From assembly GCF_900156475.1 (NCBI RefSeq), contig NZ_FTNR01000008.1, positions 62,001 through 126,000 on the forward strand: 64,000 nucleotides of DNA, written 5' to 3'. Shown here piece by piece: positions 35,784-45,607 of the stretch. This DNA comes from Natronorubrum thiooxidans (GTDB taxonomy: Archaea; Halobacteriota; Halobacteria; Halobacteriales; Natrialbaceae). A program made the position numbers and the translations under genes. The notes under the pieces are model-generated. The model did no database searches, had not been told where the DNA came from, and saw nothing but the letters and a program-made list of their open reading frames with translations. Positions within the stretch are counted from its first letter, which is position 1. Each line of letters begins with the position of its first letter.

Positions 35784-36764
35784 TTACAGGCGGTCGATGA
35801 CCGCGGCAGTCACGTCTTCGGTCGACGCATCGCCGCCCAGATCCGCCGTTCGTGGGCCCTCCTCGAGCGTCGCCTCGACGGCCTCGTTGATGGCCGCTGC
35901 CTCCTCGTCGTAACCGAGATACTCGACCAGCATCGCGGCGGAGATGATCGCCGCGGCCGGGTTCGCGACACCCTCGCCGGCGATGTCGGGTGCGGTGCCG
36001 TGGACGGGTTCGAACAGCGCGCGCTCAGTGCCGACGTTGGCGCTGGGTAAGAGTCCGAGCCCACCGACGAGACCGGCTGCGAGATCCGAGAGGACGTCGC
36101 CCGCGAGGTTCGGACAGACGACGACATCGAACTGCTCGGGGTCGAGACAGACGTGCGTCGCGAAGGCGTCCATCAGCACTTCGTCAGTCTCGACGCCGTA
36201 TTCGTCGGCAACCTCGGCGACGGTATCGCGGAACAGACCGTCAGTCTCGCGCATGACATTTGCCTTGTGGACGATCGTGAAGCCGTCGTGTTCGTCGGTG
36301 TCGACGTAGTCACAGGCGAACTCCGCGAGCTCTCTCGAGGCGGATTCGGTGACGACGCGGGTCAGCGTCGAGACGTCCTCGGTCAGGCGATCCTCGTGGC
36401 CCGCGTAGACGCCCTCCGTGTTCTCTCGTAGGAAGACCAGATCCGTCTCGGGGCGGACGGCGTCGATACCGGGATACGCCTTCGCGGGCCGGATGTTGAC
36501 GAACGACCCGACCGCGTCCCGAAGCGGCAAGATGACGTCGGCTGCCGTTTCGCCGGCCGCACCGAACAGCGTCGCGTCGGCCGACGCCGCTAGTTCGTAG
36601 GTTTCCTCGGGCAGTGCCTCACCCGTTGCCTCTTTGACCGCGTCGCCCGCGTCGGCTTCGACGAACTCGAAGTCGATATCGAGTGCCTCGAGGACGTCGG
36701 TCGCGGCTGGTGTGACTTCCTGTCCGATTCCGTCGCCAGGGATGACGGCGATTTCGTGAGTCAT
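35784..36764 (-). CDS. leuB: 3-Isopropylmalate dehydrogenase
   Basis: A 326-residue beta-decarboxylating dehydrogenase. It begins [19 protein letters not shown] and has [50 protein letters not shown] (NAD/Mg site) and [12 protein letters not shown]. It oxidises and decarboxylates 3-isopropylmalate for leucine. The start at 36764 is the family start; the upstream extension is not conserved. In haloarchaea leuB normally follows leuD directly; here four unrelated genes lie between (36872-41362). Citramalate-pathway use for isoleucine is also possible. Confidence 0.94.
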   Translation of the reverse strand: MTHEIAVIPGDGIGQEVTPAATDVLEALDIDFEFVEADAGDAVKEATGEALPEETYELAASADATLFGAAGETAADVILPLRDAVGSFVNIRPAKAYPGIDAVRPETDLVFLRENTEGVYAGHEDRLTEDVSTLTRVVTESASRELAEFACDYVDTDEHDGFTIVHKANVMRETDGLFRDTVAEVADEYGVETDEVLMDAFATHVCLDPEQFDVVVCPNLAGDVLSDLAAGLVGGLGLLPSANVGTERALFEPVHGTAPDIAGEGVANPAAAIISAAMLVEYLGYDEEAAAINEAVEATLEEGPRTADLGGDASTEDVTAAVIDRL

Positions 36765-36871
36765 GTCTGCATCTCTCTGGGGGTGAGAAAAGAGGGTATC
36801 GATACGGGCGACGCTGACCGAACCGGAAGCGACTCGCCATCCGCGACTGCTCGGCTCGGCGTCGCTGGCGC

Positions 36872-38359
36872 TCAACAGTCGTACTCGAGGCGCTCGTGGA
36901 CTGTCGGCTCGCCGACCGGGCCGTCGGGACCGACGGGCTGTTCGACGAGCGAGATGGTCAGCGAGTCGACCTCGCGATCAGTCCGTTCACAGAGGGACGC
37001 GGCCGCCGATTCATACTGCGTTTCGCCGGCGTAGCGCAGGTCCATCCCGTAGCGTTTCCAGAGCGTGCTCGGATACGTCTCCGCGGCGGTCGGCGGCCGA
37101 TCGAGGCGTGCGTTGGCCACGTCGACCGTCTCGCCGGACTCGAGCATTCCGTCGACGGCGTACCAACTGTGTGCCGACGGCGGGTTCGGTGCGAAAAACG
37201 TCCAGCCCGCGTCGTCGAGTTCGCCGTCTATCGCCGGCGTGTCGACGACGCCGATCCCGGCCGCCTGCCAGAGCAGACTCGAGACCAACAGGCAAGCGAC
37301 GAGTCCGGAGGCAACGAGTCGACCACCGCGCCGAAGGCGAGACGGAGCGTCGTCTCCCGCCACCGTGTTCGCGGGCGCGTCGTCACCGCCGATCGCCGAA
37401 CGCGCGCCGAATCGTTTCTCGAGGCCGAACGCGGAGCCGAGTCGCTCGAGGCGATCCCAGATCCCCGACGGGAGGAACAACAGCAGGCCGGCGATCATGA
37501 CGAACGGGAACACGCCCAGCCGCATCGTCGCCGCCATCCCGAGGTGTGTCGCGACGAACGCCGCCACGAGCGCGATGCGACGCTGCCCGGTGACGACGAG
37601 CAACAGCGCACTGGCGGTCAACACGGCGATCCAGAGCCAGTTGGTCGCGGCGAGCACCGTCGGGTACGCCGAAAGCGCCGGTCCGAGCAGCGTGAGATAC
37701 TGTTTCAACTGAAAGATCTGCTGGACCGCCGTGCCGTCCATCCACGGCTCGCTCTGGAACTTGAGCACCGCGTTCGTCACGTAGATGGCCACGAAGTGCA
37801 CCAGGATCGCCGCCGTTGCGATCGAGCACACGCGGCGACCGCGACGGTCGGGGTGACGACGGGCCTCGAGCGACCACCGGGCCTCAAGCGGGAGGAACAG
37901 GCCAAAGAGCAGGAAGCTGAGCAGGATCGTGTCACCGCCGTTGGCCAGATGCGGATTTCGGGCGTGCAGCGACGCGAAGAGGACGAGTGAGCCAAGCGTC
38001 GCGAGGCGAGTTCGATAGCCGACGAGCAGGAGGAGTGCGAATCCGCCGGCGATCGCGAACAACACCGCCTGGAACCACGCCGCCCCGGACAGCGCGTGAA
38101 TCGATACCTGCCCGACTGTCGGATACGCCTCCAGAAGCGTCGACCGTGGAAAGACACCCGCGTCGGTATAGAACGTGACCAGTCCCGGAAGCCGGAGCAT
38201 CGCGAGATCGGCGAGCAAGAGCAAACCGAGTGCAATCCGGAACGCACCGAGAGCTCGCTGATCGATGCCGAGACGCGACTCGAGGGCCGCTCGGAACGAC
38301 GCAACACCCCTCGAGCGTCGCTGCTGGGCCGATGTTCGATCAGTGGGAGGGCATGTCAT
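36872..38359 (-). CDS. HTTM domain (vitamin K-dependent carboxylase-like) membrane protein
   Basis: A 495-residue membrane protein. The N-terminal region [24 protein letters not shown] is the HTTM start. It continues with [29 protein letters not shown] (the conserved R-N-P block), helices, and [20 protein letters not shown]. It has about eight helices and then an extramembrane C-terminal region with no clear motif. HTTM proteins are related to gamma-carboxylase, but most prokaryotic members have unknown function. The ATG at 38359 is used; a longer frame from 38464 runs through a TATA-like cttatagg at 38400-38407. It is one of the genes inserted between leuB and leuD. Confidence 0.82.
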   Translation of the reverse strand: MTCPPTDRTSAQQRRSRGVASFRAALESRLGIDQRALGAFRIALGLLLLADLAMLRLPGLVTFYTDAGVFPRSTLLEAYPTVGQVSIHALSGAAWFQAVLFAIAGGFALLLLVGYRTRLATLGSLVLFASLHARNPHLANGGDTILLSFLLFGLFLPLEARWSLEARRHPDRRGRRVCSIATAAILVHFVAIYVTNAVLKFQSEPWMDGTAVQQIFQLKQYLTLLGPALSAYPTVLAATNWLWIAVLTASALLLVVTGQRRIALVAAFVATHLGMAATMRLGVFPFVMIAGLLLFLPSGIWDRLERLGSAFGLEKRFGARSAIGGDDAPANTVAGDDAPSRLRRGGRLVASGLVACLLVSSLLWQAAGIGVVDTPAIDGELDDAGWTFFAPNPPSAHSWYAVDGMLESGETVDVANARLDRPPTAAETYPSTLWKRYGMDLRYAGETQYESAAASLCERTDREVDSLTISLVEQPVGPDGPVGEPTVHERLEYDC

Positions 38360-38503
38360 AGTAGGGCAGAAATCGAAGTGAGCCAGGCTTGTCAACGGAC
38401 CTATAAGTGTTTTCTCCCTTTCGATGCCGACACATTCGGATACGAGATCTGTTGGGCGACTCAAGCACGGTTGCCCCGCCCTCGACTGTCGACGACAGCA
38501 GTT

Positions 38504-39418
38504 TCAGGGGCTGGTAACGCCGGAGGAAAGCCCCACCGCGTCGGCGATCGCGTGGCGCTTGAGCAAGACGAACCCGACGGCAACGAGGCCGAAGCCGGCG
38601 ATGGTCAGCGCACCGATCGACTCGTCGAGCAGGAACACGCCCGCGACCGTCGCGACGATCGGGACCACGTAGGCGACGAGTGCTGCCTCGAACGCGCCGT
38701 GTTGCTCGAGGATTCGGAAGTAGATGAAAAAGGCAATCGCCGTCGAGAAGACGCCGAGGTAGACCAGCATGACAACCGCCATCGGGGCGACCGCGTCGGC
38801 GGTCGGGAACTCACCGGCCAGCAGGCTGCCGGCATGTAACACGAGTCCACCGACGAGCATCGACCAGCCGACCAGCGGGACGCGTTCGATCGTCGGCCCG
38901 GCCCGTTGAACGACCACGCCGCCGAGGGCGACGCTGACGACCTGGCCGATGACGAGCAGTCGGGCGACGGTGTCACCTGCCAGCAGATTGCCGGGGTCGG
39001 GCTGGACGACGAGGCCGATACCGAGAAAGCCGATCGCTGCGCCGACGGCCCCGACCGCAGAGAGCCGCTCACCGAGCAACAGGATCGCCCATAGGGCCGT
39101 GATGATTGGGACCAGCCCCTGTAAGATGGCGGCGACGCCGCTGGGAACGGTCTGCTGGCCGATGAACAACAGCCCATTACCGGCGACAAGAAAGAGCCCG
39201 CCACCCGCGATTGCAGCTAGATTGTTCCCGCCGGTGGGCCACCAGTCGTCAGTCAGCGCGACAGCCGCCGCTAACAGCAAGACGGCTGCGATATCGTATC
39301 GGAAGGCCGCGAACAGCAACGGTGGGAGATACTCGAGGCCGACCGAAATCGCCGGAAAGGAAAGCCCCCACAGCACGGCGAGGACCAGAAAGAGCGATAC
39401 ATCGAGGGCACGAGACAT
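38504..39418 (-). CDS. EamA/DMT-family transporter
   Basis: A 304-residue membrane protein with ten predicted helices in two EamA repeats. Repeat one begins LFLVLAVLWGLSFPAISVGLEYLPPLLFAAFRYDIA; repeat two is near GQVVSVALGGVVVQRAGPTI and ends GVFLLDESIGALTIAGFGLVAVGFVLL. DMT permeases export amino acids, nucleotides or other small metabolites; the substrate cannot be read from sequence. Its place in the leu/ilv region could fit amino-acid export, but that is weak. It is divergent from the SHOCT gene. Confidence 0.9.
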   Translation of the reverse strand: MSRALDVSLFLVLAVLWGLSFPAISVGLEYLPPLLFAAFRYDIAAVLLLAAAVALTDDWWPTGGNNLAAIAGGGLFLVAGNGLLFIGQQTVPSGVAAILQGLVPIITALWAILLLGERLSAVGAVGAAIGFLGIGLVVQPDPGNLLAGDTVARLLVIGQVVSVALGGVVVQRAGPTIERVPLVGWSMLVGGLVLHAGSLLAGEFPTADAVAPMAVVMLVYLGVFSTAIAFFIYFRILEQHGAFEAALVAYVVPIVATVAGVFLLDESIGALTIAGFGLVAVGFVLLKRHAIADAVGLSSGVTSP

Positions 39419-39638
39419 ACAGTCTATTGGGGTGAATCTCCGAAAGCGCTGGCGGTTTCGATATCGGTGCTGTCGGCTTCCCGTCGATAGCTGCTGCTAT
39501 GAGCGGTATAGTGCTAGGCATAACTGAAGTCATCACCGAGATATCCAATTTCAGTTTGGAATTGAAGGTTACAAAGCTCCTGAGCTTTTGGAACGTAACA
39601 GAAACGCAGGAAAGGCAGTCACGCATAGATGGACACAT

Positions 39639-39977
39639 ATGACCGACTCAGATACGATCGATCGAACGGTCCTCATCGTCATCCTCGCTCTGGTCGCGGT
39701 GCCGCTCGTGATGATGGTTGCCGCAGTGCCGATGATGGGTGGAATGTACACTGGAGCGTGGGGAAACGGGATGGGAATGGGCACGGGTAGCTGGCTGTGG
39801 ATGACACTGCTCCCACTTCTCTTCCTGTTCCTGATCGGCTATGGTGGCTACCGATTGCTGGGGAGCGACGACGACACCGCCGTCGAGGAACTCAGACGAG
39901 CATACGCTCGCGGAGACTTGACACACGAAGAGTACGAAAAGCGCCGGCAGCGACTTGAAACGCGTTTCGACGAATGA
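39639..39977 (+). CDS. SHOCT-domain membrane protein with Met/Gly-rich loop
   Basis: A 112-residue protein. Helix one is VLIVILALVAVPLVMMVAA. A loop rich in Met and Gly (PMMGGMYTGAWGNGMGMG) faces outside by the positive-inside rule. Helix two (LWMTLLPLLFLFLIGYGGYRLL) follows, then a C-terminal SHOCT motif (EELRRAYARGDLTHEEYEKRRQRL). The methionine-rich loop could bind Cu(I) or a similar soft metal; this is inference. It is 17 bp before the YHS permease, on the same strand, forming an operon. Both appear in the gap between leuB and leuD and use more AT-rich codons than the neighbours. Confidence 0.82.
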   Translation: MTDSDTIDRTVLIVILALVAVPLVMMVAAVPMMGGMYTGAWGNGMGMGTGSWLWMTLLPLLFLFLIGYGGYRLLGSDDDTAVEELRRAYARGDLTHEEYEKRRQRLETRFDE

Positions 39978-39994
39978 GCACTCACGGGTGACGA

Positions 39995-41362
39995 ATGCTT
40001 TTATCGCTTCTCCGAACTGTCAGTGATGGACTGCTGCTTGCTGGAGAGTTTCTGTGGCAGGCCCTCTGGGCGCTCTTACTGGGCTTTATGCTCTCCGGGG
40101 CCATTCAAGCGTTCGTCTCCAAAGAAGGCATGGTCCACTACATGGGCGATGCGAGTCCGAGGTCCATTCTCTATGCGATGGGGTTCGGCGCAGCGTCGAC
40201 GTCCTGTTCGTTCGGAGATATCGCAGCGACGAAGACGCTATTCAAAAAGGGAGCCCATCTGCTCCCCACCGTCGCATTTTTGATTGCCTCGACGAACTTC
40301 GTCATCGGGCTCACGTTCGTCATCTGGGCACTCATCGGGTGGGAGTTCGCCCTCGCACAAGCGGTCGGCGCACCGATTTTCATCCTGATCGCGCTCATCT
40401 TCGTCCATAGTATGATCCCGTACGACGAGGCACGACAGGCCAGAGAACGCCTCATCGAAAACGAAGAGCCAGTCGTTACTGATCCAGTGTGCAAGATGCG
40501 TCTCAACAGGGAAAACGGCATTCCAGTCACTCACAAGAACGAAACCGTCTACTTCTGTTCGGAGGGCTGCAAGAACCTGTTCGAGCAGAATCCGGACGTT
40601 CACACGACATCATGGAAAGAAAAGATCACGTCCTGGAACGGCTGGGTCGAGGCGGCAAATCAAACACTGAAGGACCTCAAGATGCTCTGGAAGGAACTCG
40701 CGATCGGCTTTCTCTTGGCGGGACTTGTCGCTGCTGCCGTTCCACAGACGTTCTGGACGCTCTTGTTCGAGGGTGGCGGCGTCGGCGTCACCCAGATTGC
40801 GTACAACAGCGTGCTCGGTCCACTCATTTCCCTGGCCACGTTCGTCGGATCGATCGGGAACGTCCCCTTGGCTGCCGTACTGTGGAGTTCGGGCTTTGCC
40901 TTCGCAGGCGTCATCGCGTTCCTTTATGCGGACCTGATCGTGCCGCAACTGATCCGGATCTATCGCAAAATCTTCGGAAAGAAAATCGGCACCCGATTGT
41001 CGATCATCCTCTTTGTCTCGATGGCGATGACCGGGTTCATCGTATACTATCTGTTCACAGCGGTCGGACTCGTTCCGGATCCAACCGTAACAGACGCACG
41101 AGACGGTATCACCATCTTCGGCTTTGAGCCAGTGACGATCCTGAACGGTCTGTTCCTGCTCATCGCAGTTGGCTTTGGTGTCCTCCTTGTCCGAGGGAGA
41201 AAAGGCGCGCCTGGAGACCAAACTGTTCACGACCCGGTGACCGGGGCCGAACTCACGGTCAAGGACACGGACTTCTGTACAGTCTACGACGAGTCGATCT
41301 ACTACTTCGAGAGCGAGCACTCACGCAAACAGTTCAGGAACTCTCCGGAAGCGTATCTCTAG
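39995..41362 (+). CDS. DUF318-type permease with internal YHS and degenerate C-terminal YHS domains
   Basis: A 455-residue membrane protein. The first half is a permease bundle with TSCSFGDIAATKTLFKKGAHLLPTVAFL, the conserved DUF318-like core. An internal YHS (TRASH-like) domain at about 160-200 has TDPVCKMRL, YFCSEGCKNLF with Cys166, Cys188 and Cys192. The second permease half repeats the pattern, and a C-terminal YHS-like tail (about 407-455) has lost the metal cysteines (HDPVTG, YYFESEHSRKQF). Such permeases are tied to metal or metalloid export. It is cotranscribed with the SHOCT protein. GC is lower than in flanking genes, suggesting acquisition. Confidence 0.82.
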   Translation: MLLSLLRTVSDGLLLAGEFLWQALWALLLGFMLSGAIQAFVSKEGMVHYMGDASPRSILYAMGFGAASTSCSFGDIAATKTLFKKGAHLLPTVAFLIASTNFVIGLTFVIWALIGWEFALAQAVGAPIFILIALIFVHSMIPYDEARQARERLIENEEPVVTDPVCKMRLNRENGIPVTHKNETVYFCSEGCKNLFEQNPDVHTTSWKEKITSWNGWVEAANQTLKDLKMLWKELAIGFLLAGLVAAAVPQTFWTLLFEGGGVGVTQIAYNSVLGPLISLATFVGSIGNVPLAAVLWSSGFAFAGVIAFLYADLIVPQLIRIYRKIFGKKIGTRLSIILFVSMAMTGFIVYYLFTAVGLVPDPTVTDARDGITIFGFEPVTILNGLFLLIAVGFGVLLVRGRKGAPGDQTVHDPVTGAELTVKDTDFCTVYDESIYYFESEHSRKQFRNSPEAYL

Positions 41363-41437
41363 TGGCGATGTTGATAACAGACCGTCTCGAGCGCGACGGG
41401 CAAAACGGCAACCGACGGTCAAAACTGCGATTGACGC

Positions 41438-42079
41438 CTACTCTGCTTCGGGAATCGCCGCGTCGTCGACGTACGGCAGTTCCTGAGCCTTCTTTCGGAC
41501 TTCGCCGGCGTTGGACTTCATCAGCGCCGTCGTGTCCCAGACACCCTCGACGAGGGCTTTCCGCTGGGCCTCGTCGACGGTGACGTCGATCGTCTCGTCG
41601 CCGTAGGTCACTTCCTCGGCTTCGATATCGATGTCGATCTCTTTGTCGGGGTTCTCGTCAACCCACGCCTGCAGTTCCTGGATCGTCTCGCTGTCGGCCG
41701 TCACGGTCGGGATGCCGAGGGCGAGACAGTTGCCCGCGAAAATCTCGGCGAAGCTCTCGCCGATGATCGCGTCGATGCCCCAGCGCATCAGCGCCTGCGG
41801 AGCGTGTTCACGCGAGGAGCCACAGCCGAAGTTGCTGTTGACGACCATCACCGACGAACCCTGGAACCGATCCTCGTTCATCGGATGGTTTTTCTGGTTG
41901 TCGTCGTCATCGAATCGCAGGTCGAAGAAGGCGAACTCGCCCAACCCGTCGAAGGTGACGACCTTCATGAATCGCGCGGGGATGATCTGGTCGGTGTCGA
42001 TGTCGTTCCCGTGGATTGGAATCCCCGATCCGGAGACGGAATCGACTTCCGGAATCTCGACTTCGTCGGTGTCAGTCAT
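41438..42079 (-). CDS. leuD: 3-Isopropylmalate dehydratase small subunit
   Basis: A 213-residue LeuD. It has the swivel-domain motif [15 protein letters not shown] near residues 23-37 and [13 protein letters not shown]. It forms a heterodimer with LeuC to isomerise 2- and 3-isopropylmalate. Its start overlaps the leuC stop as ATGA (42076-42079), so the subunits are coupled. It is the last gene of the leuA-ilvBNC-leuCD run in this orientation; leuB continues the pathway 4.7 kb further on. The C-terminal extension is longer than in bacterial LeuD, as usual in haloarchaea. Confidence 0.95.
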   Translation of the reverse strand: MTDTDEVEIPEVDSVSGSGIPIHGNDIDTDQIIPARFMKVVTFDGLGEFAFFDLRFDDDDNQKNHPMNEDRFQGSSVMVVNSNFGCGSSREHAPQALMRWGIDAIIGESFAEIFAGNCLALGIPTVTADSETIQELQAWVDENPDKEIDIDIEAEEVTYGDETIDVTVDEAQRKALVEGVWDTTALMKSNAGEVRKKAQELPYVDDAAIPEAE

Positions 42080-43497
42080 GCAGTGGTCACCTCCTTCAGT
42101 TCGCGCACGTCAGTTACTTCTCCGGTGACCGCCGCCGCGGCGACCATCTGCGGGTTCATTAGGACGGTTCGTCCGTCCTTGCTACCCTGTCGACCGACGA
42201 AGTTCCGGTTCGAGGAGGAGGCACTGGCCTCGTCGCCCTCGAGTTGGTCTTCGTTCATGCCGAGACACATCGAACAGCCGGCGTTGCGCCACTCGAAGCC
42301 GGCCTCCTCGAAGGTGTCTTTCAGGCCTTCCTCCTCGGCGGTGTGCTGGACACGCTGGCTGCCGGGGACGACCAACGCACGGACGTCGTCGTCGACCTGT
42401 CGGCCCTCGATAATCTCGGCGGCACGGCGCAGGTCGGGCAGACGGGCGTTCGTACAGGAGCCGAGGAAGGCGACGTCGATGTTGTAGCCTTCCATCGTCT
42501 CGCCGGGCTCGACGCGCATGTGCTCCTGAGCGCGTCGGGCCGTGTCCTGTTTGGCCTCGGGCAGCTCCGCTGGCGATGGAATCGGCTCGGTGACGCCGAC
42601 GCCCTGTCCGGGCGTGGTCCCCCAGGTGACGACCGGCTCGAGTTCGTTTGCGTCGATGGTGACGACGTCGTCGTACTCGGCGTCCTCGTCCGATCGGATC
42701 GACTCCCAGTACGGTTTGAGTTCGTCGAACTTCTCGGGATTGTCCTGGAAGTAGTCGGTCTCCTCGAGCCACTCGTAGGTGGTCTCGTCGGGGTTGACGT
42801 AGCCCGCGCGAGCGCCGCCTTCGATCGACATGTTACAGATCGACATCCGACCCTCCATGCCGAGGTTCTCGATGGCCTCGCCGGCGTACTCGTAGACGTA
42901 GCCGACGCCGCCTTCCGTACCGAGTCGACGGATAATCTCGAGGATGATGTCTTTCGCTTCGACACCCTCGCCGAGTTCGCCGTTGACCTCGATCTTGCGG
43001 ACCTTCTGTTTCTCCATCGCGACGGTTCCCGTCGCGAGCACGTCCCGGATCTGAGAGGTTCCAATCCCAAAGGCGAGCGCGCCGAACGCGCCGTGGGTCG
43101 AGGTGTGGGAGTCGCCACAGACGATCGTCTTGCCGGGCTGGGTGAGTCCCTGCTCCGGACCGATGACGTGGACGATCCCCTGATCGCCGGACGTTGGGTC
43201 CGAAAAGTCGATGCCCGCCTCGCGGACGTTCTCCTCGAGTTCGGCCATCATCTCTTCGGCGGCGTCTTCTTTGTATGGCCGGGACTGGTCGGCCGTCGGC
43301 ACGATGTGGTCGACCGTCGCGTGGGTCAGCTTCGGGAAGGCGACCTCGAGGTCGCGCTCGCGGAGCATTCCGAACGCCTGCGGGCTCGTGACCTCGTGGA
43401 TGAGGTGCAGCCCGATGAACAGCTGATCCTGTCCAGTCGGCAACGTGGTGACTTTGTGTCGATCCCAGACCTTGTCGTACAGTGTTCCCTCACTCAT
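42076..43497 (-). CDS. leuC: 3-Isopropylmalate dehydratase large subunit
   Basis: A 473-residue aconitase-family protein. The [4Fe-4S] ligands are in [10 protein letters not shown] and [15 protein letters not shown]. Substrate-binding blocks include [21 protein letters not shown] and [13 protein letters not shown]. It starts [16 protein letters not shown], as in the family. It overlaps the small upstream gene by four bases and leuD by four, so it is translated within a chain. It catalyses the isomerisation step of leucine synthesis with LeuD. Confidence 0.96.
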   Translation of the reverse strand: MSEGTLYDKVWDRHKVTTLPTGQDQLFIGLHLIHEVTSPQAFGMLRERDLEVAFPKLTHATVDHIVPTADQSRPYKEDAAEEMMAELEENVREAGIDFSDPTSGDQGIVHVIGPEQGLTQPGKTIVCGDSHTSTHGAFGALAFGIGTSQIRDVLATGTVAMEKQKVRKIEVNGELGEGVEAKDIILEIIRRLGTEGGVGYVYEYAGEAIENLGMEGRMSICNMSIEGGARAGYVNPDETTYEWLEETDYFQDNPEKFDELKPYWESIRSDEDAEYDDVVTIDANELEPVVTWGTTPGQGVGVTEPIPSPAELPEAKQDTARRAQEHMRVEPGETMEGYNIDVAFLGSCTNARLPDLRRAAEIIEGRQVDDDVRALVVPGSQRVQHTAEEEGLKDTFEEAGFEWRNAGCSMCLGMNEDQLEGDEASASSSNRNFVGRQGSKDGRTVLMNPQMVAAAAVTGEVTDVRELKEVTTA

Positions 43498-43778
43498 TCT
43501 GCGTCCTCTACGGCATCTTCGTCTTCGTCTTCGTGTTCGCTGCCGCGCTCGAAGACACGGTTTGCGTCGGCCGCCTGTTTCGGCGGCGTGTGATCGACGT
43601 CTTTCATCGTTCGGCTCTCGGTGCGTCCGTTCCGATCCGTCGCAGTCGGTTCACTTGGCTCACCGCCGTCTGTCGCGACAGTTGGCCCGCGGCTGAACAG
43701 TTGGCCAGCCGTCTCCCCGGTATAGGGGTTGGTGTGGCCAACGTCGGCCATTGTCTCGGGTGTGTCGTTTTCGCTCAT
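43494..43778 (-). CDS. Small acidic protein encoded between ilvC and leuC
   Basis: A 94-residue, highly charged, probably disordered protein. It contains [23 protein letters not shown] and a late [16 protein letters not shown] with an all-acidic end ([12 protein letters not shown]). It has no Cys, no membrane helix and no enzyme motif. It lies 12 bp after ilvC and its stop overlaps the leuC ATG (43494-43497), so it is part of the operon. A small gene in this position occurs in other haloarchaea as far as I recall. The repeated NPYTG/LFSRGP and VFERG motifs suggest a binding peptide. Role unknown. Confidence 0.72.
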   Translation of the reverse strand: MSENDTPETMADVGHTNPYTGETAGQLFSRGPTVATDGGEPSEPTATDRNGRTESRTMKDVDHTPPKQAADANRVFERGSEHEDEDEDAVEDAE

Positions 43779-43790
43779 TGTCGTGTGTGC

Positions 43791-44843
43791 TTAGTCGTCT
43801 GCCGCCACTTCGGCGGACTCGGTTTCCGCTTCGGTTTCGTCGTCAGCCCAGGCGAATAACTCGCGCAGTCGCGCGCCGACGTCTTCGATTTCGTGTTCCT
43901 GTTCGGCCTGGCGAAGCTGGCTGTAGCTCGGTCGACCGGCCTGGTTCTCGAGGATCCACTCGCGCGTGAACTCGCCGTTTTGAATCTCCTCGAGGACCTC
44001 GTCCATGTTCTCACGGACGTGGTCGTCGACGATGCGGTCGCCGCGAGTAAGCCCGCCGTACTCGGCGGTGTCGGAGACGGAGTTCCACATCTCCATGTTC
44101 CCGCCTTCGTACATCAGGTCGACGATCAGCTTGAGCTCGTTGAGACACTCGAAGTAGGCGATCTCGGGCGAGTAGCCCGCATCGACCAGCGCCTCGTAGC
44201 CGTGTTTGACCAGTGCGGTCACGCCGCCACAGAGGACGGCCTGCTCGCCGAAGAGGTCGGATTCGACTTCCTCCTGGAACGTCGTCTCGATGACGCCGGC
44301 GCGGGCACAGCCAATTGCTTTCGCGTATGCGAGCGCTCGCTCCGTCGCGTCGCCGGTGGTATCCTGATAGACTGCCAGCAGACCGGGCGTTCCCTCGTCG
44401 TTCTCGTAGTTCCGACGGACGAGGTGGCCCGGGCTTTTCGGGGCGACCATCGTCACGTCGACATCTTCCGGCGGCTGGATCTGGTTGTAGTGGATGTTCA
44501 GCCCATGGGCGAACTGCAGCGTGTCGCCGGCCTCGAGGTTGGGTTCGATGGCGTTCTCGTAGACATCGGCCTGAACGGTGTCGGGAACGAGCACGGAGAC
44601 GTAGGAGGCCTGCGAGACGGCGTCGGCAGGCGTCGTCACGGTCAGGCCGTCGGCTTCGGCGGCCGATCGCGACGACGAACTCTCGCGGAGGCCGACGACC
44701 ACGTCGACACCACTCTCGTGGAGGTTCTGTGCGTGGGCGTGGCCCTGGCTGCCGTAGCCCAGCACGGCCACGGTCTCGTCGTCAAGCGTCGATACGTCTG
44801 CATCATCGTCGTAGTAGATGTCGGTGGTGAATTCGTCAGTCAT
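43791..44843 (-). CDS. ilvC: Ketol-acid reductoisomerase
   Basis: A 350-residue class I KARI. The NADPH site is [16 protein letters not shown] with [14 protein letters not shown], where Arg and Ser residues point to NADPH. Domain two has the metal-binding Asp/Glu in [28 protein letters not shown]. It converts acetolactate or acetohydroxybutyrate to dihydroxy acids for Val/Leu/Ile. The start overlaps the ilvN end by eight bases. C-terminal acidic extension ([12 protein letters not shown]) is haloarchaeal. High confidence. Confidence 0.96.
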   Translation of the reverse strand: MTDEFTTDIYYDDDADVSTLDDETVAVLGYGSQGHAHAQNLHESGVDVVVGLRESSSSRSAAEADGLTVTTPADAVSQASYVSVLVPDTVQADVYENAIEPNLEAGDTLQFAHGLNIHYNQIQPPEDVDVTMVAPKSPGHLVRRNYENDEGTPGLLAVYQDTTGDATERALAYAKAIGCARAGVIETTFQEEVESDLFGEQAVLCGGVTALVKHGYEALVDAGYSPEIAYFECLNELKLIVDLMYEGGNMEMWNSVSDTAEYGGLTRGDRIVDDHVRENMDEVLEEIQNGEFTREWILENQAGRPSYSQLRQAEQEHEIEDVGARLRELFAWADDETEAETESAEVAADD

Positions 44844-45507
44844 CGTCTGCTGTTTGGGTGTGAGGGTGTTCGTCCTGTCGGTTCGCCTCGTCGGCGGATA
44901 CGGCCGCCGAACTGGGTGCAGCCGTCTCGTCAGTCCCGCGAGCGAGTGCCGTCAGCCCGGTTCGGGAGATTTCCCGGATCCCGAACTGGCTGAACGTCTC
45001 GACTGCGGCTTCAATCTTCTGGCGGGCACCCGTCACTTCGATCGTCGCCGTCTCCGGACACGAATCGACAGTCTTGCCGCCGTACATCTCCGCGACGGCG
45101 GCGACCTGATCCGGTCGATCGGCGGAGACCTTCACGAGCGCCAGCTCCCGGCGCATCGCGTCGGGCTCGAGTTCGCGAACCGAAATCACCGGCACCAGCT
45201 TTCGCAGCTGCTTTTTGATCTGGTCAATGCCGGGATCTGGCTCCTCGACGACAACCGTGATTCGGGCACGCTCCTCGTCGTTTGTCGGCCCGACGGTCAG
45301 ACTCTCGATGTTGAACTGCCGTCTCGAGAACAGCCCCGAGACGTCAGAGAGCACGCCGGGTTCGTGTTTGACCAGCGCCGAGATGACCGTCCGGCGTGGG
45401 TCGTGTGTCGCCTCGACTTCGGGATCGATACGAATGCCTTGCTTGTTGCGCCGACCAGCGGGTGTCGGTCGCTCTTCCGGTGGTGGGCCTTCTAATCCGC
45501 GTTTCAT
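44836..45507 (-). CDS. ilvN: Acetolactate synthase regulatory (small) subunit
   Basis: A 223-residue ACT-domain protein. The ACT core is [38 protein letters not shown] at about residues 41-78, and a second domain has [25 protein letters not shown]. It binds valine and tunes the IlvB catalytic subunit. The N-terminal Pro-rich extension ([15 protein letters not shown]) is haloarchaeal. It overlaps ilvC by eight bases and follows ilvB by 100 bp. High confidence from ACT motif and context. Confidence 0.94.
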   Translation of the reverse strand: MKRGLEGPPPEERPTPAGRRNKQGIRIDPEVEATHDPRRTVISALVKHEPGVLSDVSGLFSRRQFNIESLTVGPTNDEERARITVVVEEPDPGIDQIKKQLRKLVPVISVRELEPDAMRRELALVKVSADRPDQVAAVAEMYGGKTVDSCPETATIEVTGARQKIEAAVETFSQFGIREISRTGLTALARGTDETAAPSSAAVSADEANRQDEHPHTQTADDD

Positions 45508-45607
45508 GCGAAATACCTCGTAGTTTGTTGAACGGAGTGAAACAAAGCTCGAGACGGCTCTGCCGTCTCGGTGTTTCGGTTGCAGTCGGACGGTGTTCGT
45601 CCGACGG

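Noticed and set aside
36872-41362. Insertion by an IS element or provirus
   Set aside because: No transposase, integrase, inverted repeat or target duplication was found at the edges.
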